The notes under the pieces are model-generated. The model ran no database searches and was not told where the DNA came from. It saw only the letters and a program-made list of their open reading frames with translations. From Zygnema circumcarinatum (taxonomy: Eukaryota > Streptophyta > Zygnematophyceae > Zygnematales > Zygnemataceae): DNA of 64,000 bases. Below, one piece after another: positions 23,121 through 36,222 of this stretch. Both the position numbers and the translations under genes were made by a program. The stretch is taken from NCBI GenBank assembly GCA_037447605.1, contig CM074807.1, forward strand, positions 810,164 through 874,163, in the 5' to 3' direction. Position 1 is the stretch's first letter, and every line of letters begins with the position of its first letter.

Positions 23121-26100
23121 CGTTGACGGGAGAGTGGGGAGAGACAGGAGAGGCTTATTCAAACCATCCTTGAGGCGGATCCTACGCAGGTTAACAGCCG
23201 CCCCCACCACCACCTTTCTCTTTCTTGCCATTCCCAAACTTGTGATTTAAGTACTTCTTTCTGCCCCCTCCGAAACTACTATATCTTTCTATTCTTGAAG
23301 TCTAATCCGAGAGTCTGAGTGCGACTATTGAACGTACCTCAGCAGGCTCCCCAGGGCTATAACGCCGACCAAATTCAGGGCCCCAAGGCCGACTGTGAGA
23401 GCTCGTTGATTGGGCTGCGTCTGACTATATGATCCCCCCAGACCACCCAATCCCCAAAAGAAAGTGCAAATATGGATGACTTCCATGTTTTTTTTCCACA
23501 ATTCGAAGCACAGGCACACAGAAGAAGGGATCAGAAGAGAACCCTACTCGGCCTGTGGATTTGGTGCAAAAGCATGCAAAGTAAAGTATAACACATAGAG
23601 GTCCACTCCATGTGCTGGCGATAAGATCCGAACAGTGTGATCACATAAAGTGCTTGCCAGTTTATATAAACCAGTTTACCAGTTTATAGGTTCAAAGTTG
23701 AAGTTCTTGATTTTCTACAAATTCATGTTTTTGGTTGAGCTAGCTCCAATTTCGACCTTCCCGGACGAGTTGGATTAGGAAGCCATACCTGAAGGTCCAC
23801 TTGTTCTCTGAGAAAAATGAGCCGTCTCTCACTTCTTCCTCCACTTGAAGGCGCTTTCTCCCCAGCCAGTCTGTTGCAGTACGCTGAAGAGAGGGGAAGC
23901 GATATATGATGTTGCCCTGAGGTCCACCCAAAAATAGCCAACTGAATAACCACGTCCATTTTTCCCCCTCTCTCTGTAAGCCTCTCTCACCCGATCTCCC
24001 CGTCCCGTCTATCTCCCACTCTCTCACTCTTTGCTTCTCTCTCTACCCTCTTGCGTCTCTCAACTCGTACCCTCTCTCCTTCTCACATCGCAACTTATCA
24101 CATCCTAATTCTCCCTTCTCATACATCATCCATCAACACTCAGAAACTCAGCGCATTCACCAGCAAAACACCTGCAGTTAGCTCTCGCACTTTTACAGTT
24201 TAAAGCGGCTTCTCTCTATCTCTTTTCCCCCTTCTAAACCTTCGTCTCCAGTGTACACCTTGCACTTAGTCAGATATCAAGAGACAGATCATGATCCAAA
24301 AATTTAACCATCCGGTCCCCCACCTGCTCATCCACTTCCGGGTGACCATCAAAGCGTTGTAGCACAGGAAGCATAAATCCTTCATCTGCCTGCAACCAAA
24401 ACACCTTGCCAAGTCATCCTCCTCCCTCTAGCCCTCCTCTCTCTCAGCCTCGAGCCTGACTTTTCCCCCTGCCCCCTGTCACCCATCCATTCACGTATAC
24501 TAACCCACCCACCAACCCTTCCTCGTCCTCTGTTCCTCCCATACTTAAGCCCCTTTGTCATCTCTTTCAAACCATCTACCCAACCTTATCCAGTCGTAAT
24601 CTCATTCAAGCAGAGTCACACGTATAGGTGGAAACAGAAGGAACTTACCGGACCAATTCCATTCAAACCATCTGGAGAGGGTGGGTCTAAGAAGGGCGCC
24701 AATTCCTCTGCAACAACCACTCCACCTCGTCTGGCAATGAAGTCTCCAACCTGATAGAGAGACACAGGAATATTTGACAATATTCAACCACGCTAAGACC
24801 AAGTCAATCACCCAACCGATTAACCCTATCTTCTTCAAAAAAGCGAAAAAAGCAAGCTCAGAAACTAACCAATTTCCAGCGTTGATCCTCAATCCCTTGG
24901 TTGGGATCCCCATCTCCAAATACAAATGAAAATACCTGCAAGAAAGGAACAAAAAATCGCGGAAGGATGCAAATCTTGTAAGCAGTGTGTCATTTCGTTT
25001 TTTCGCCTTTCATCAACTTGCCTCAAAAAGGACACCTCAAAAACGAGAATAGAGCCTGAATCATAAATAAATGGTCTAATCATTCTAGATAAGATATGAT
25101 GAAAAGGTGCCCACTGCTTCAAAAAAGGATTTGCCTTCTCCCTGCCTTCGTGTACGGATCCTTTGATAGTAGAAGGGATCCCAGTACCTGCAAGTTCAAG
25201 AACAGGGCTTTTAGGGCCTTCAGAGCCTTATACAATTGTCTCACGTCATTAAGGGTTTCTAACTCCTTGTGATGTTCATGGAGCCAGCTCAGCCATCCAA
25301 GCACGGTCTATGGACATGCATAGATTCAGAGCACTGCCCATAGAATACCTGATGTGAATGGAGAGCTTACTAATGGATTATCTCCTTTCTTTACTCAACC
25401 TTTAAAGATTTGCACACAAAACCATCGTGCACCTCTCTGGACCTCTTCAAGCCCGTAACCATTTAACATCCGAACTAGTCTATCGCAACCTCTCCTTTCA
25501 TTGCCTTTCCCAGCCCCTTGGGGCATCCCATTCTTCCTTACTATCTCCTTCAAAAAGACGTACGAAAGAGCAATGCAAGGACCCAAAAACATCTTCCAGC
25601 ACAAAACAAGCCTTAAAGAACTACAATCTTCAAAAAAATTGAAACGAACGAAAACCCCAATACCCATATAATTCTAACTCTTCTACACTCATGGATACAT
25701 CATGACAGGGAAGTATGAAAGATGCATATGGGAGCCTGGTGTACGTCTGCAGTGACGATATGCCCTCGCATTTCATATCTGGAGTGAACGCCTACCAGAA
25801 TAAGTCCGTAATATCGAAGTAGAACATGGGACCTCGTTGGGGTACATAGTATCCACCGCCTCGATTGTTTCGATTATTATCCTCACTGTTAAGGGTAGCA
25901 TCGAACCACGCCGAATGCAGAACAAATGCAGAATTACGTGAGACTGAAGAATTATCTTGAAGAAATCAACATCTACAGCTTCGTATTGAAAGGACATGTC
26001 ATGCTGTTCCACTTAAATAGCTAATTCGTAGAAAACAGCGCAGAGCCGTACCTTCTAGCAGAAGTCAAAATAACCGCAATTGCAGCATAGGTTATTGCGA

Positions 26101-27423
26101 TTGATGCCAACAGAGCAGTTCCAAAAGCAACTCGCGACAAGTACTGTACCACAAACTGCACATGCATTCAAAAAGACCATAACAGGTTATATAACTTCAA
26201 TAGGGCTATTAGATACAGTTTGAGGCGTGATGGAATCATTTGCAAAAGTAACGCAACTAATCAAATAGCCCAAGAAAAAGTATAAGATGAGGCATACTTT
26301 CACATTGTTCCATATGGGCTCCAACTTCAGCTTCACAGATTTTTGGACCAATATGCTCCGAAAATCTCTCGGCAATACATAGAGTACGTCCCCTTCATCT
26401 GAAACCTGCAGGCACACCTCGCTGATAAGCATCCTTCATTTACTTCCGGGATATTCTGTATAAAAAATGGGAAAAACTCCCTTCCTGGTAGAAAAATATC
26501 AACAATCCGGCATATCCTCGACAGTTATTGATTCCCAAGCTAAAAGTTCAAACACACAATGTATGCCCGTTCAAAAAAAAAAAAACCAACGTGAAAAATG
26601 ATGAAAACATGGAATTTCTTTGCTGAATTTAAAAAATATTCATCATAGATCATTGCTTCCTTATAGCTGAGACCAACCAAATGACTACTTGACCTAAGTT
26701 TGAAGTGCAAAGCCTTAAAACTCCCAAATAAGTAAGACAACGTAGGAAAGCACGCCTTACCTCCAAAAATCCACTTGTATCAGACGCCAACGCACGCAAA
26801 GCCTTCTCCGCATCCGAAACTTTCAAACCTGCTTTTGCTGCAACATCTCCAACTGTGACTCTCCTTCCTAACTCTTCCACAGCCTTAATGGAGCTGTCTC
26901 GAACGAATGGCGGTAACGAATCAATTTCCACTTTCTTCTTTTCTGAAAAGGCTTCAAGAAAGCCATCCGAACTCTGAGCTTTACATAACACCGAGATGTT
27001 CCGCTCTTTTTTGGCACTATTTCTAAAAGTCAACGGAGACAAATCTGTTGCAGAAAGGAGGCTTCCGCCAATAGAATTTCGCTGACACAGTCTACGGTAA
27101 GCAGGATGAGGCCCTAAAAACGAGTTCTGAGGTCTCAGTTTGGTGTATTCAACAGATCTACTGAGAGCTGAATTGTCTGAGTATGCTTTGCAGCCAAGTG
27201 CTGGCTGAATATATAAACGATCTACTATCTGAACGGAGCAGGGAGAAGAGTCTGAAGAGCTGATCAGGGATATCTGATAAGCAGCTTTAACTGTGCATTT
27301 ATTCGTTCCCTCTTGAGATACCCTGCAGCTCCGAGTGGTAGCACGATTGCAGGGCTTCTCTCGGGATGGATGAGAGATGCTGAATTTGAACGAAGTTGGA
27401 GAAGAAGTCACTGCTGCAACCAT
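22094..27423 (-). CDS. Plastid membrane protein, homologue of Arabidopsis At5g03900
   Basis: Thirteen exons join in phase to 618 residues: 26761-27423, 26298-26405, 26052-26155, 25796-25885, 25115-25187, 24870-24935, 24649-24750, 24324-24389, 23789-23916, 23338-23424, 22942-23014, 22524-22667 and 22094-22246. At5g03900 is annotated as an iron-sulfur cluster biosynthesis family protein of the chloroplast; its biochemical role is not settled. Residues 1-165 are Ser/Arg-rich and transit-peptide-like. Conserved blocks: RRVTVGDVAAKAGLKVSDAE, VSDEGDVLYVLPRDFRS, FYFDITDLFWYWDPFYY, VFSFVFGDGDPNQGIEDQRW, RRGGVVVAEELAPFLDPP, NIIYRFPSLQRTA and QSTVIGSERVIYSTEKGVEE. Two membrane segments are likely: exon 3 (GTALLASIAITYAAIAVIL) and exons 10-12 (VGLGALNLVGVIALGSLL and AYAASFFAIPAIRWW). 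Introns hold CT and GA tracts. Confidence 0.92.
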
Positions 27424-29477
27424 CCTGCTCGCACTGCAGTCCCTAAAAAACGAGTAAAATAAGTTAGGTCAAACAATTCCGCCTAAATGAAAACCGAGAA
27501 AGTGGAACCATTGCAGAAAATCTTAAGCTTCTGACAGATGTAATATCCAGAAACTTGGAACATCAACAGCATCCATCTAGATAGGCATACGTGATGGGTT
27601 CATAAAAACCAGCCAATCAGCATTTCAATACAACTGCATTCCTCACAAGTTCCACACTTTCAAACAGCGAACACCAACCGTCAATAGAGAAAAGAGCCTC
27701 CAAAGACACCAAAAGATTGCAAACGCCGGTATCATTATAGGTAGCAAGAAGCAGGCTCTGAGAAGAGAGAGGCAGACATACCTTCAGTGAATATGAGTAT
27801 GAGAAAGTAACGGAAAAATGCTTCAGGAAGAGCCAAGAGAGGCGATACAAAATTCTTTTATGTCTGTCACCTTCTTAAAGGGATGAATAACTAGTGTCTT
27901 TGGAAAGGAAAAGAAAAAAAAACCCTAAATTTTCATTTTTTTTTGTGTGGCCCTAACAAAGTCTTGGCGACGTGGCCCAATTGCGAGGCGGAGGGAGCCT
28001 CGGAACGGCTGCCCGAAAGAGCAAGCAGCTGATTTTTTTTTTTTTGTGTTCCAGTTTCGGGTACGGAAGCGATTGCTTCAGGATGGGACGAACTGCTCTG
28101 AGCCAACGGCCGGCCCAACCCTTGCTTGCCAATGCTTTGCTAAACCAACGGTTGGCCACATTGCCAATGGGCAATGGCTGGTAACCATAGGCAAGGGTTG
28201 GCTGCAATGGCTGGGCAAAGGTTGCCAACCATAGGCAATGGTTGGCTGCAATGGCTGGGCAATGCCTTGGAAATTGTAGGTTGGTCCGGCAAACAACAAG
28301 TCAGGCCATTGCTAGTGCTTGGATAAGCCCTAGTGTGCCCCCCAGCTCCGCATTATCTCCCTCCCCTTCTCTCCCGCTCGCCTTGGCTTGGAGTTTCTTT
28401 GATACTCGACCTGCACCTGCATGCGCTATAAGGACTTCCATGTCCGTCACATCAAAGCAAGCCAAGCAAAGCCTTCGCATCGTCCTGTCACAGAAGCCAA
28501 AAGCTTTTCTAAACAGATCATGTTTTGCCCTTTGAACACATGAGATGGTATAAGCCTGCCGTGCTCAACGGCGCTGGGAGCACTATGTTGCAGTGGAGTC
28601 TTTTCTGAGTCTGAGCTACACCTCAGAACGCAGCAGGGGGACAGATGAACAAGTCTTAAGGAAAATGTGGCATTGATCGAACCAACCATTGGTCCATAGT
28701 TTCAACCTTCGGAATGTTCGAGAATACACGACCCACTCAACGCTGCTTTCCACATATTCAGCACGTGTAAAATACAGTGGTGTACATGATGGCCGACCAG
28801 TCGATCCAATTACTCGAATGATAGGGTCTCTCTCGTCTCATCTCCCAAACTTACATTGCAAATCCAACGAAATCAGCACAAGAAACTGATAACTCTTCAA
28901 GAAAGGCATTCGCTCGGCTGAGTAGGAAGCGGTCCCTTCACTTCAAAACAGAAGCTACAAAAGACAAAGACAAACGAGTTCAAGCCAAAAACGCATGTTT
29001 TCTTTTTCTTTTTCTCCTTCTTTCTTTTCCTTTTTTATTCTTCCTGCATGGCATCTACTTTGGTGCTCCAAACTAAAATGAAGGACCTCGTCCAGCAACT
29101 GCCCACTATGGAGCCTCTGCTTCATCTTCTTCCTCAGGGCATCCCTATTGCAGCAGCTCCTAAAGCTGCATACAAACGATCATCCCTCAACACACTCTAC
29201 ACAACCCCAATCCAAACCCCCTCCATGCAAGCCACGTTAGGGCAAACTTTTTCTACTCCTGATGCGCACTGAGAGACATACGCAAATGTCATCATCAGCA
29301 CATGGGCCCAAGTCAACGAGCCCAATGACAGCCATATACACACATACCTGGAAACTCAAACAAACAAACTTTGAAAACCTGACGGAGACCTTTAGACATA
29401 GAGGCACCACTCCTCTTTTTGCTGCATTGCAACCTTCCAGTCTCACAATCTGTATTCCTCGAAGCAGCTTGCACCGT
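27424..29477. other. Spacer with CCATTGGCAATGG-type repeats
   Basis: Contains T-tracts at about 27938 and 28034, then 28100-28270 dense in GCCAACGGTTGGC and CCATTGGCAATGG variants, including two tandem ~42-bp copies at 28182-28265. No protein-coding family recognised. Confidence 0.5.
28100..28270. repeat. Nested palindromic CCATTGGCAATGG-family repeat
   Basis: Overlapping variants of CAACCATTGCCAATGGTTGG on both strands. The unit AACCATAGGCAAGGGTTGG, with its CTGCAATGGCTGGGCAA continuation, is duplicated in tandem. Related clusters occur at 32906-32990, 46725-46860 and 47115-47165. Confidence 0.65.
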
Positions 29478-31457
29478 CTAAAGAAGAAGCTGAGAGAAAT
29501 AGTGATCAAACTCATCGTCTATGGTCGGCTTCCTTGAACACAACGAATCTGCAAAACAGCATACAGAGACCCATGTGAAACAGGGCTTGACTTTTCCTCC
29601 TGTTTCGAATGAGGGGTCATCATAAGCTTCCGCTTTTAATCGGGACCTCACTTGGATCACAGAGATGGGGTGATTCCTTTGCAACCCTAATAAAATTACA
29701 TACCCAGCACTACATCCATCATGATTCCCAAGGCTGCAGCATGTCTTGTCAATGTGGTCATTTTAGGTCAACCCAACCTCTACTACTCGAAAAAAGAAAG
29801 AGGCCGCAAAATCGAATATTTCCGTGTAGTGCTTCTTGGCATAGAAAGATGCAGAAAGAGAGTGCAGAAAGAGAGAGAGGGGGGGGATGCGCGAGAGAGA
29901 GAGAGAGAAAAAAACGGGAGAGAGAGAGAGAGAGAGCACATAGTACAGGGATCCTCCACTACATTGAGAGCTAAAGGCTTGAAATGCATGTTACTTTCTC
30001 TTGAAATAAGTGCTCTTCCTATTCCTAGCTTCTGTTCCTCTCTGTCCGCCACACCACCTTTTCACTCCCATCCTCTCACCCAATCTCTCTTACCCCCCCC
30101 CTCCGCCAAATGCTGCTCTGCAAGAACTCTTTCCACATGCAGACATCCTGCGAAATTCCCACATAGAGTTAGCAGTACTGTACCTGATTGCTTCGACTCC
30201 CGTCCAGAAGACAACACAAACTTTAAATTGTCGTCTGATTTTGGAATGTCAGTGCTGTACTCCTCTTGATCGTCATTGAAGTCACCATTACTGACATCAC
30301 ACTGTCCAGATTGTAAAACTGATTGGCACCTCCCAACACGCATTTGCTGCACAAAACTCCCCTCCGCTTCATCCTCCTCATCATCGTCTTCCTCCTCCCC
30401 TCTCCTTCTATACTGTTCAAATATCCCCTTTCCTGTTCCATCAGATTCTGCCCTTCTCAAAGTCTTCTGAATCCCTTTCCTCTCCTCCCCCTCCTTCTCT
30501 GCGATTCTCCTCCAGATGCCCAGACCCCCGTCAGAATCTACTCTCCTCAACTGTCCTTTTGCCGACCATTGACCACCAACTGACGATTCCTCTCTCTCCC
30601 CAACAGCAGTCCGAGCTGCTACCTCTCCTTCTTTACCCTTGAACCCACTTGTCACCTCATTCGGACTCCCCCTTGTCCTCTTTCGCTCACTTTCCGCCGG
30701 CATGCCAGTGTTACCCCCTTCACACTCCCTCTTTCCTTCCTCCTCTGACGAACTACAGCACTCCCGCTCCCCCATCTCCCCTCCTCCATGCATCTCCGAA
30801 CCATCCCCTTCCTCATCCCCTCTCATCCTTTCCCCCTCCCTCGCTTCAGTGCTCCTTCTCTCCGCATCCACAACCTCCCCTGCCTCAGCACCTTCTTCGA
30901 AACTTCCTCCATCCATTTTCCGCTGATGTTTTGAAGCGTTCCGCTCCCACAAAGAATCATCTCCGCCGGAGAGATCTCCTCCTCTCTTTCCTCTCCCGCC
31001 CTTTCCGTCTCTTTGATCGTCATCTATCTCACATCCGTCACTCCATTCCTCAGTGCAGCCTCCTGTACTCCTTAAGGAGTCTCTCATCCGCTTCAACCCC
31101 CCGCGTTGACCTTCCTCCACGGAGTTCCTTCTGCTGAATTCAGTTCCGTTGTCATTGAACGGACACTTAGAACGCTCTTCAGGACTACCTCCTAGCTCCA
31201 TAGACGACAGTTTCACCAAATCCTTTACACGAGGAGGCGTAGTGGCTAAGAGAGCGCTTGAAGCGATACTTGGAGGCACGTTTGGAGATGAATTTGATGG
31301 CATGATCGAAGGGGAAGCTGTAGATATGTTTGAAGGTATGGTTGAGGATACATTTGACAGAAGACTTGAAGGGGTTTGAATGTTCCATTTCTCCTCTTCT
31401 GCCCTTTTCCGCTTTCCTTCACTCTCAATGGACGCTTCAGGTGGAGGTACTCCGAAA
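29478..31457 (-). CDS. Disordered acidic protein of unknown function, 3' two exons
   Basis: A minus-strand frame of more than 420 codons (30184-31457) is bounded by a good acceptor (TTTTATCAG) and a good donor (GTACAG). It joins in phase to 29478-29548, whose acceptor is TTTTGCAG and which ends DEFDHYFSQLLL-stop. The product is rich in Gly, Glu, Arg and Ser with a basic patch near its start (EGKRKRAEEEKW), several acidic runs (EEEDDDEEDEAEG) and two similar motifs, QLRRVDSDGGLGIW and TLRRAESDGTGKGIF, that look like phosphorylation-site repeats. Nuclear location is plausible. I recognise no domain. The first exon was not found: the frame opens at an acceptor rather than at an ATG. Confidence 0.5.
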
Positions 31458-33120
31458 CTGATAAAATTTGGAGGCAGAAACAAACATTAGATATGCAACT
31501 GCAAAGCGAGTAACAATTGGAGGTCCCTTTCCAGACATCAGAGAGAAGCTGCACAAGGACAGCAATTAAGGTTCTGCCTTAAGGATAGACACAAGAAATA
31601 TCGTCGAAAGAACGAACTTAGGAGTTTGCTTCTCAGGTTTGAACAGCCCTAAGGATCTCCAGTTCAAACCATCTAACTCAAACACTCAAGCAACAATGCA
31701 AGTCCTTAAAGCAGCCTGATGACAGCTTGCGACAGAAAACTCTGAAGGAGAAGAAAGTTCGTGCAGCACAGCATAACATTTCATTGTGCGCAGGCGAGCG
31801 CTCCTTTCCCACCATCTCACATTTTCCGCTTGCGCCCGCTCTCTGTCTGTGTGCAGGCAGACACTCCCTCCTCTGCATAATCCTCCAAGCAAGGAACTGC
31901 ACCGGCTGCAGTAATGGCTCCGCGCATCCGCCCATTGACAGCCAGGGAGCGCGGCAATGGCGGCTGAGCCCTTGCGGTCTCCTTCTCCTCAGGCTCCATG
32001 CTGCTGCTCCTATCTCTCCGTCTCCCTCTCCCTCGTTTCTCTCCAATCCCTATCTCGTTCTCCACTCTAGCTCTCTCTCCCTACCTTTTTTCCCCTCTCC
32101 TCTCCCTCTCCTTCCTATCCGTTGACTTCTCTCTTCCACTGCCTCCCTCTCCCTTTTCCTCCTCTACCTTCGACCTCTATTCCCGCTCTCCTTCCCCCTC
32201 TCCCACTCCGCCTCCCTCTCCCTATACCTCTCCCTCTTCCTCGACCTCCCAATATTACCTCTCCTTCTCCCTCCCTCTCCTCCCTCCCCCTCTCCCTCTC
32301 TCTCCTCTCCCTCTCCCTCTCCCTCTCCCTCTCCCTCCTCCACTCCCTCGCCCTCCCTCTCAACCTCTCCCCCCTTCTCCCTCTCTCCCTCTCCCCTACC
32401 CCGCCGCCTCGCATGCCCCCCAAGCCCCAGCCTCCCCCCATCCATCATCCCATGCTCCAGCGGCAGCATCCCCCCCATTAACATCGCCGGCCCCGCACAT
32501 GTGACGCCGCTCGCTGATTGGCCGAACTCCTGTAAGGCGGCACGCGGGAGGTCCTCCTCCGCAAGCCACGTGGCAAAATATCTGTATGGCAACTGCAAAG
32601 TGCAGATCAAACGCAGTTTCATGCGGCCGTTAAGCGTTTCCGGAAATGCTCTCGGGCAGGAACGAAATGTTTATTGTCGTTATACAGCCAATCGAACGAC
32701 GCGATTAGGGCTGCCCTGTTGAGAAAAAGGTCAGGGGGGCTCGCGCGGGCAAAAGCGCCGAGGGTAAAGGGCGGCCCCGTGTCGGCGTGTGCGGACAAAA
32801 TGTCGGCAGGCGGCGGCCCACGTGAAGGCCGCTCCGGCCTCATCATGCGTCAAAATCGCAAGGTACGATACGATACGATATTATAGGATACGGTACGATA
32901 CTTAAGCCAATGGTTGGCTGGTCAATTGCAATTTACCATTGGCAAACCGGCTGGTTTGACCCGAATTTTCTCCCTTCCAGCCAATGGCGCCAATGCTTTT
33001 CCAAACAGTTTCCATGTGCTCCTAACTTGGAAATGTCGAAAATGCCAGCGCCGTTTCCAGTACAGTACTTCAACTGCGTATCAGGCAGGGCCGAAGCGAA
33101 GCCAGTTCGTGTCACTTCGG

Positions 33121-33966
33121 ATGACACGTGTCATCTGCGATAAACAAGTCAGCGCCCCCCAATAATTTGCGTGGAGGTCGCAAGGCGTCGAGACGGATCC
33201 TGATTGTCCACGTGGCGGCGGCCGATTGGTCGTAATCTTTATCTCCGGGTCCACGTCGGTGCCACGTTGGCCTAGAGCGCGCCAACTTGGCGCCCGGAAA
33301 CGCGGCGCACGCGACGGCGACCCTCGACTCGGCGATTCGCTCCGCCTTCCGCGGAGCCAATCAGGCGCCGCCCTGCCCTGCCCTGCCCTGGCCCGTCCGT
33401 CCGTCTCCCCGGGATGGCAGGTTGTACGGAAATTTCTAATATATATGTGGCATTGACCTCACGATGAGAACGAGAAAAAGAGAAAAAGTTGGCGATGATG
33501 CATACCATCAAATGTGCATGCACAAAATCAGCATGAGGAAACCACGAGGAGAAACTGGTCGCCAAGGACCTGGACCCCGTGACCATGGGACCGACCGGGA
33601 CCGGAGGGCAGTCCGAGATGCCTTTCCGAGGACCGCCCGCCAAACGGGCGCTGCCACATAGAACCCATCAGAAACCCTCCCGTTCCATGAAGCACCTACC
33701 GTCAAAGTCTGGCGACCGATTTCCTCGCCATGCAGCCGTACCCGTATGGTACGGTTAGGCCCAGTCCAAGGCCCGTTCGGCGCGCAGCCGTTGGCGTGGC
33801 TGTACGAACGAACGGATTTGCGCAGAGCGAGATCGGACATCCCTCCGGTCGCGGCAACAATTTGAGAGCTGCAGAGCATACTCCAATCGCGGCTGGCCAC
33901 GTGTATAATTTGCTTACGTGGCGAATCACAATTGGTGGATACTGGGCGCCTTACTTGTCACGTGAC
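33121..33966. promoter_or_regulatory. Cluster of palindromic ACGT (G-box type) sites
   Basis: Perfect palindromes ATGACACGTGTCAT (33121-33134), CCACGTGG (33208-33215) and GTCACGTGAC (33957-33966), plus GCCACGTGT (33897-33905) and TTACGTGGC (near 33915). CACGTG is the plant G-box bound by bZIP and bHLH factors. Inverted CCAAT motifs (GATTGG, CCAATC) are interspersed. No gene start is identified nearby, so function is unproven. Confidence 0.4.
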
Positions 33967-34822
33967 AGGATCCGATTCGTCCGATCTTGCCTTCAAGCAA
34001 TGATCGACGGCCGGGCGGGCGGGCGGGCGGAAGCAGTCCAGTTTTTTCAGTCTCTCCGAGTCCTTAGAACCGTCCCTGCGAGTGAGTAGTGTACGGTCGA
34101 GGTCCAAACTTGTCCTTGTGGTTCTCGAAGAGCCATGTTCAACAAAGTTCAAACTTTCAACAAGTTTTTTCATGCCGGACAAGCCCTAGTGGATTGCGAC
34201 GCGCTGAAAAACGACAAACGCAGGTAGTAATTGTGGTCGGTGGACCCGACTCGCCGTCCGATTGGTCCGAGGAGTTCAAGTCTACGGACGCGATTCGACG
34301 ATCTTGGATAAGACAAGATCGGATACGACGGTATCAGATACTGTCAATTGTATTCGATTATGTCGGTGGAAATTGAGCAATCTGATTGGCTACCCGCTCT
34401 AACTTGGTGCCCAGCCAGCCTGGCTGCCGCATGCGCTACAGAACTGTACAAAGATGTGCGGATTATCTGTCCACGTAGACTATTTTGTCTTTTTGGGGCT
34501 TATTTGGTTATATTAACTTTTTTGTCACTTACTCGGCTGCCGCTTGTAGCCGCTGAGCCAATCAGGAGCCGCCGTCGATCCCGACAGTTTTCAATTCTCT
34601 ATTTCTTGTTTGACCGTACAGCAGGTCTCACGCGAATGGGCCGAACATTTTGTCGTTTAATGAATGGGGTCGCCGTTTCGCCGCCCTCTTTTTCCTTTTT
34701 TTATTTCGAAAAGGACAGAGTCATCGCCAGGCATCTTAAAAAAGGGATTTTTTGACGAAAATTCCCGTAAATAAAGAAAAGAATGCTCGGAATATCCCTA
34801 AAATAAAACCGCCCCTTCAATA

Positions 34823-35400
34823 GGGCGTGTCAGACTTAACAAAATGATACGAATATCGAGTTTTTAGTATTACGAGAATCGAGGTTACTAAGTACTAAAA
34901 ATCATCGCGCCCCCGAACCTAAACCGAACCGAACGGAAGTCAACTGTACTAAGTCAACGGGTCAACGTTGCGAAGATTGACCCGTAGGGTTTACTGAAAT
35001 TGCATTTCTTCGCACGATTTTGTTCGCACCCAAAAGAGGCGCCGAAATGGACGTGCGAAGAAAATACTGGCGAGAATCGCGTCAACGTGACGTCATGGTT
35101 TGTTTTCCCGGCTTCCCACCCCCGCCCGCGCCCGCCCGTGACGCGCAACACGACACAACGACAAGCGGCCTCCGCGCGCCGCGCCGGCGCTGTTTCTAAG
35201 TCTGAGGGCCCCGCACGAGGGCGAAGTTGCGAAGACGGCGTTTGGAGAAGTGCGAAGACGGCGATCGCGGAGTGCGAACAGGACCGCGCCGCGAGTGCGA
35301 AAAACTAGGCTCGGGAATTTTAGTTTTACTGACGTTGACTCGAAATGTTACGAATATCGAGTTTTTAGTATTACGAGAATTTTTTAAGTCTGACACGCCC
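34823..35400. mobile_element. 578-bp MITE with 17-bp perfect TIRs and TA target duplication
   Basis: Starts GGGCGTGTCAGACTTAA and ends with its exact reverse complement; TA flanks both ends (34821-34822, 35401-35402). A 31-bp sequence beginning ACGAATATCGAG occurs in direct orientation near both ends (34849-34879, 35350-35380). No transposase; the interior is GC-rich and GCGAAG-rich. Consistent with a non-autonomous Tc1/mariner-like element. Confidence 0.8.
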
Positions 35401-35869
35401 TAATATGGAGAAAAAACAAAAAACCCTAAATGAGGCCTCCCAGTCGTACGGATGGAACGAAATAATGTCCGCCTGCCTGCCTGCCCCGGTGTTTGGGTTT
35501 GTCGTTTCTGCCTCCTTGTTGGGCGAGAAAGTAAAAGGTCGGCGCCTAGAGCACACACGGCTCATGTCTCTCAAGTTCTTGTTGCGCATCTGCGCGAGGT
35601 AGTAGCAGAGGCGGAGGTCGAAGACAAAGGCACTCGGAAGAAGAGGGGGTTCATAACTATTGAAAACACTTCGTCATTTTGGCGAAAATGTAGGGAGAGC
35701 AGCGTAGGGGTTTGGGTGAGGAAGTTTGGAGGAAAGAGAGTGTTGCATGGTCAATTCATGAGATATTGGACCAGTGAGCTTTGTTTAGCTTGCGGCTGTG
35801 GACACCACGAGGGAAGGCTGCTGCACTTTGTGTTGAAGTTCCACAATGGCTATGATGCCATAAAATGTA

Positions 35870-35942
35870 TGGCATGGCATGGCATGGCATGGCATGGCAT
35901 GGCATGGCATGGCATGGCATGGCATGGCATGGCATGGCATGC
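35870..35942. repeat. (GGCAT)n pentanucleotide array
   Basis: About 14-15 tandem GGCAT units. Because five is not a multiple of three, open frames through it repeat [13 protein letters not shown]-like peptides that are artefacts. Confidence 0.9.
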
Positions 35943-36222
35943 GTACATGCACAACATCAGCTTGGGGAACCACGAGGGACTGGTCTGACACGTTACGGAA
36001 CGCCAATTTTGTCGTACTCGCGCAAGCCACCCGCCCCGCCTTCGGACCCGTGACAGTACGGCCGGCCGGTCAGGACCGGTATTATTTTGCACCGGCAATT
36101 CTCGTCTTTTTACGCAACCGCCGACATTGTCGTATCCACCTCCAAATCCGCCCACTGGCGACCGACACTGTACGGACATTCCCCAACTTCCTGCCAACTG
36201 CCCGCTTGTCGGTTTTTGTTTT

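Noticed and set aside
32000-32622. Pro/Ser/Leu-rich and Gly/Glu/Arg-rich frames
   Set aside because: Products of a CCCTCT tract; no splice sites or family similarity.
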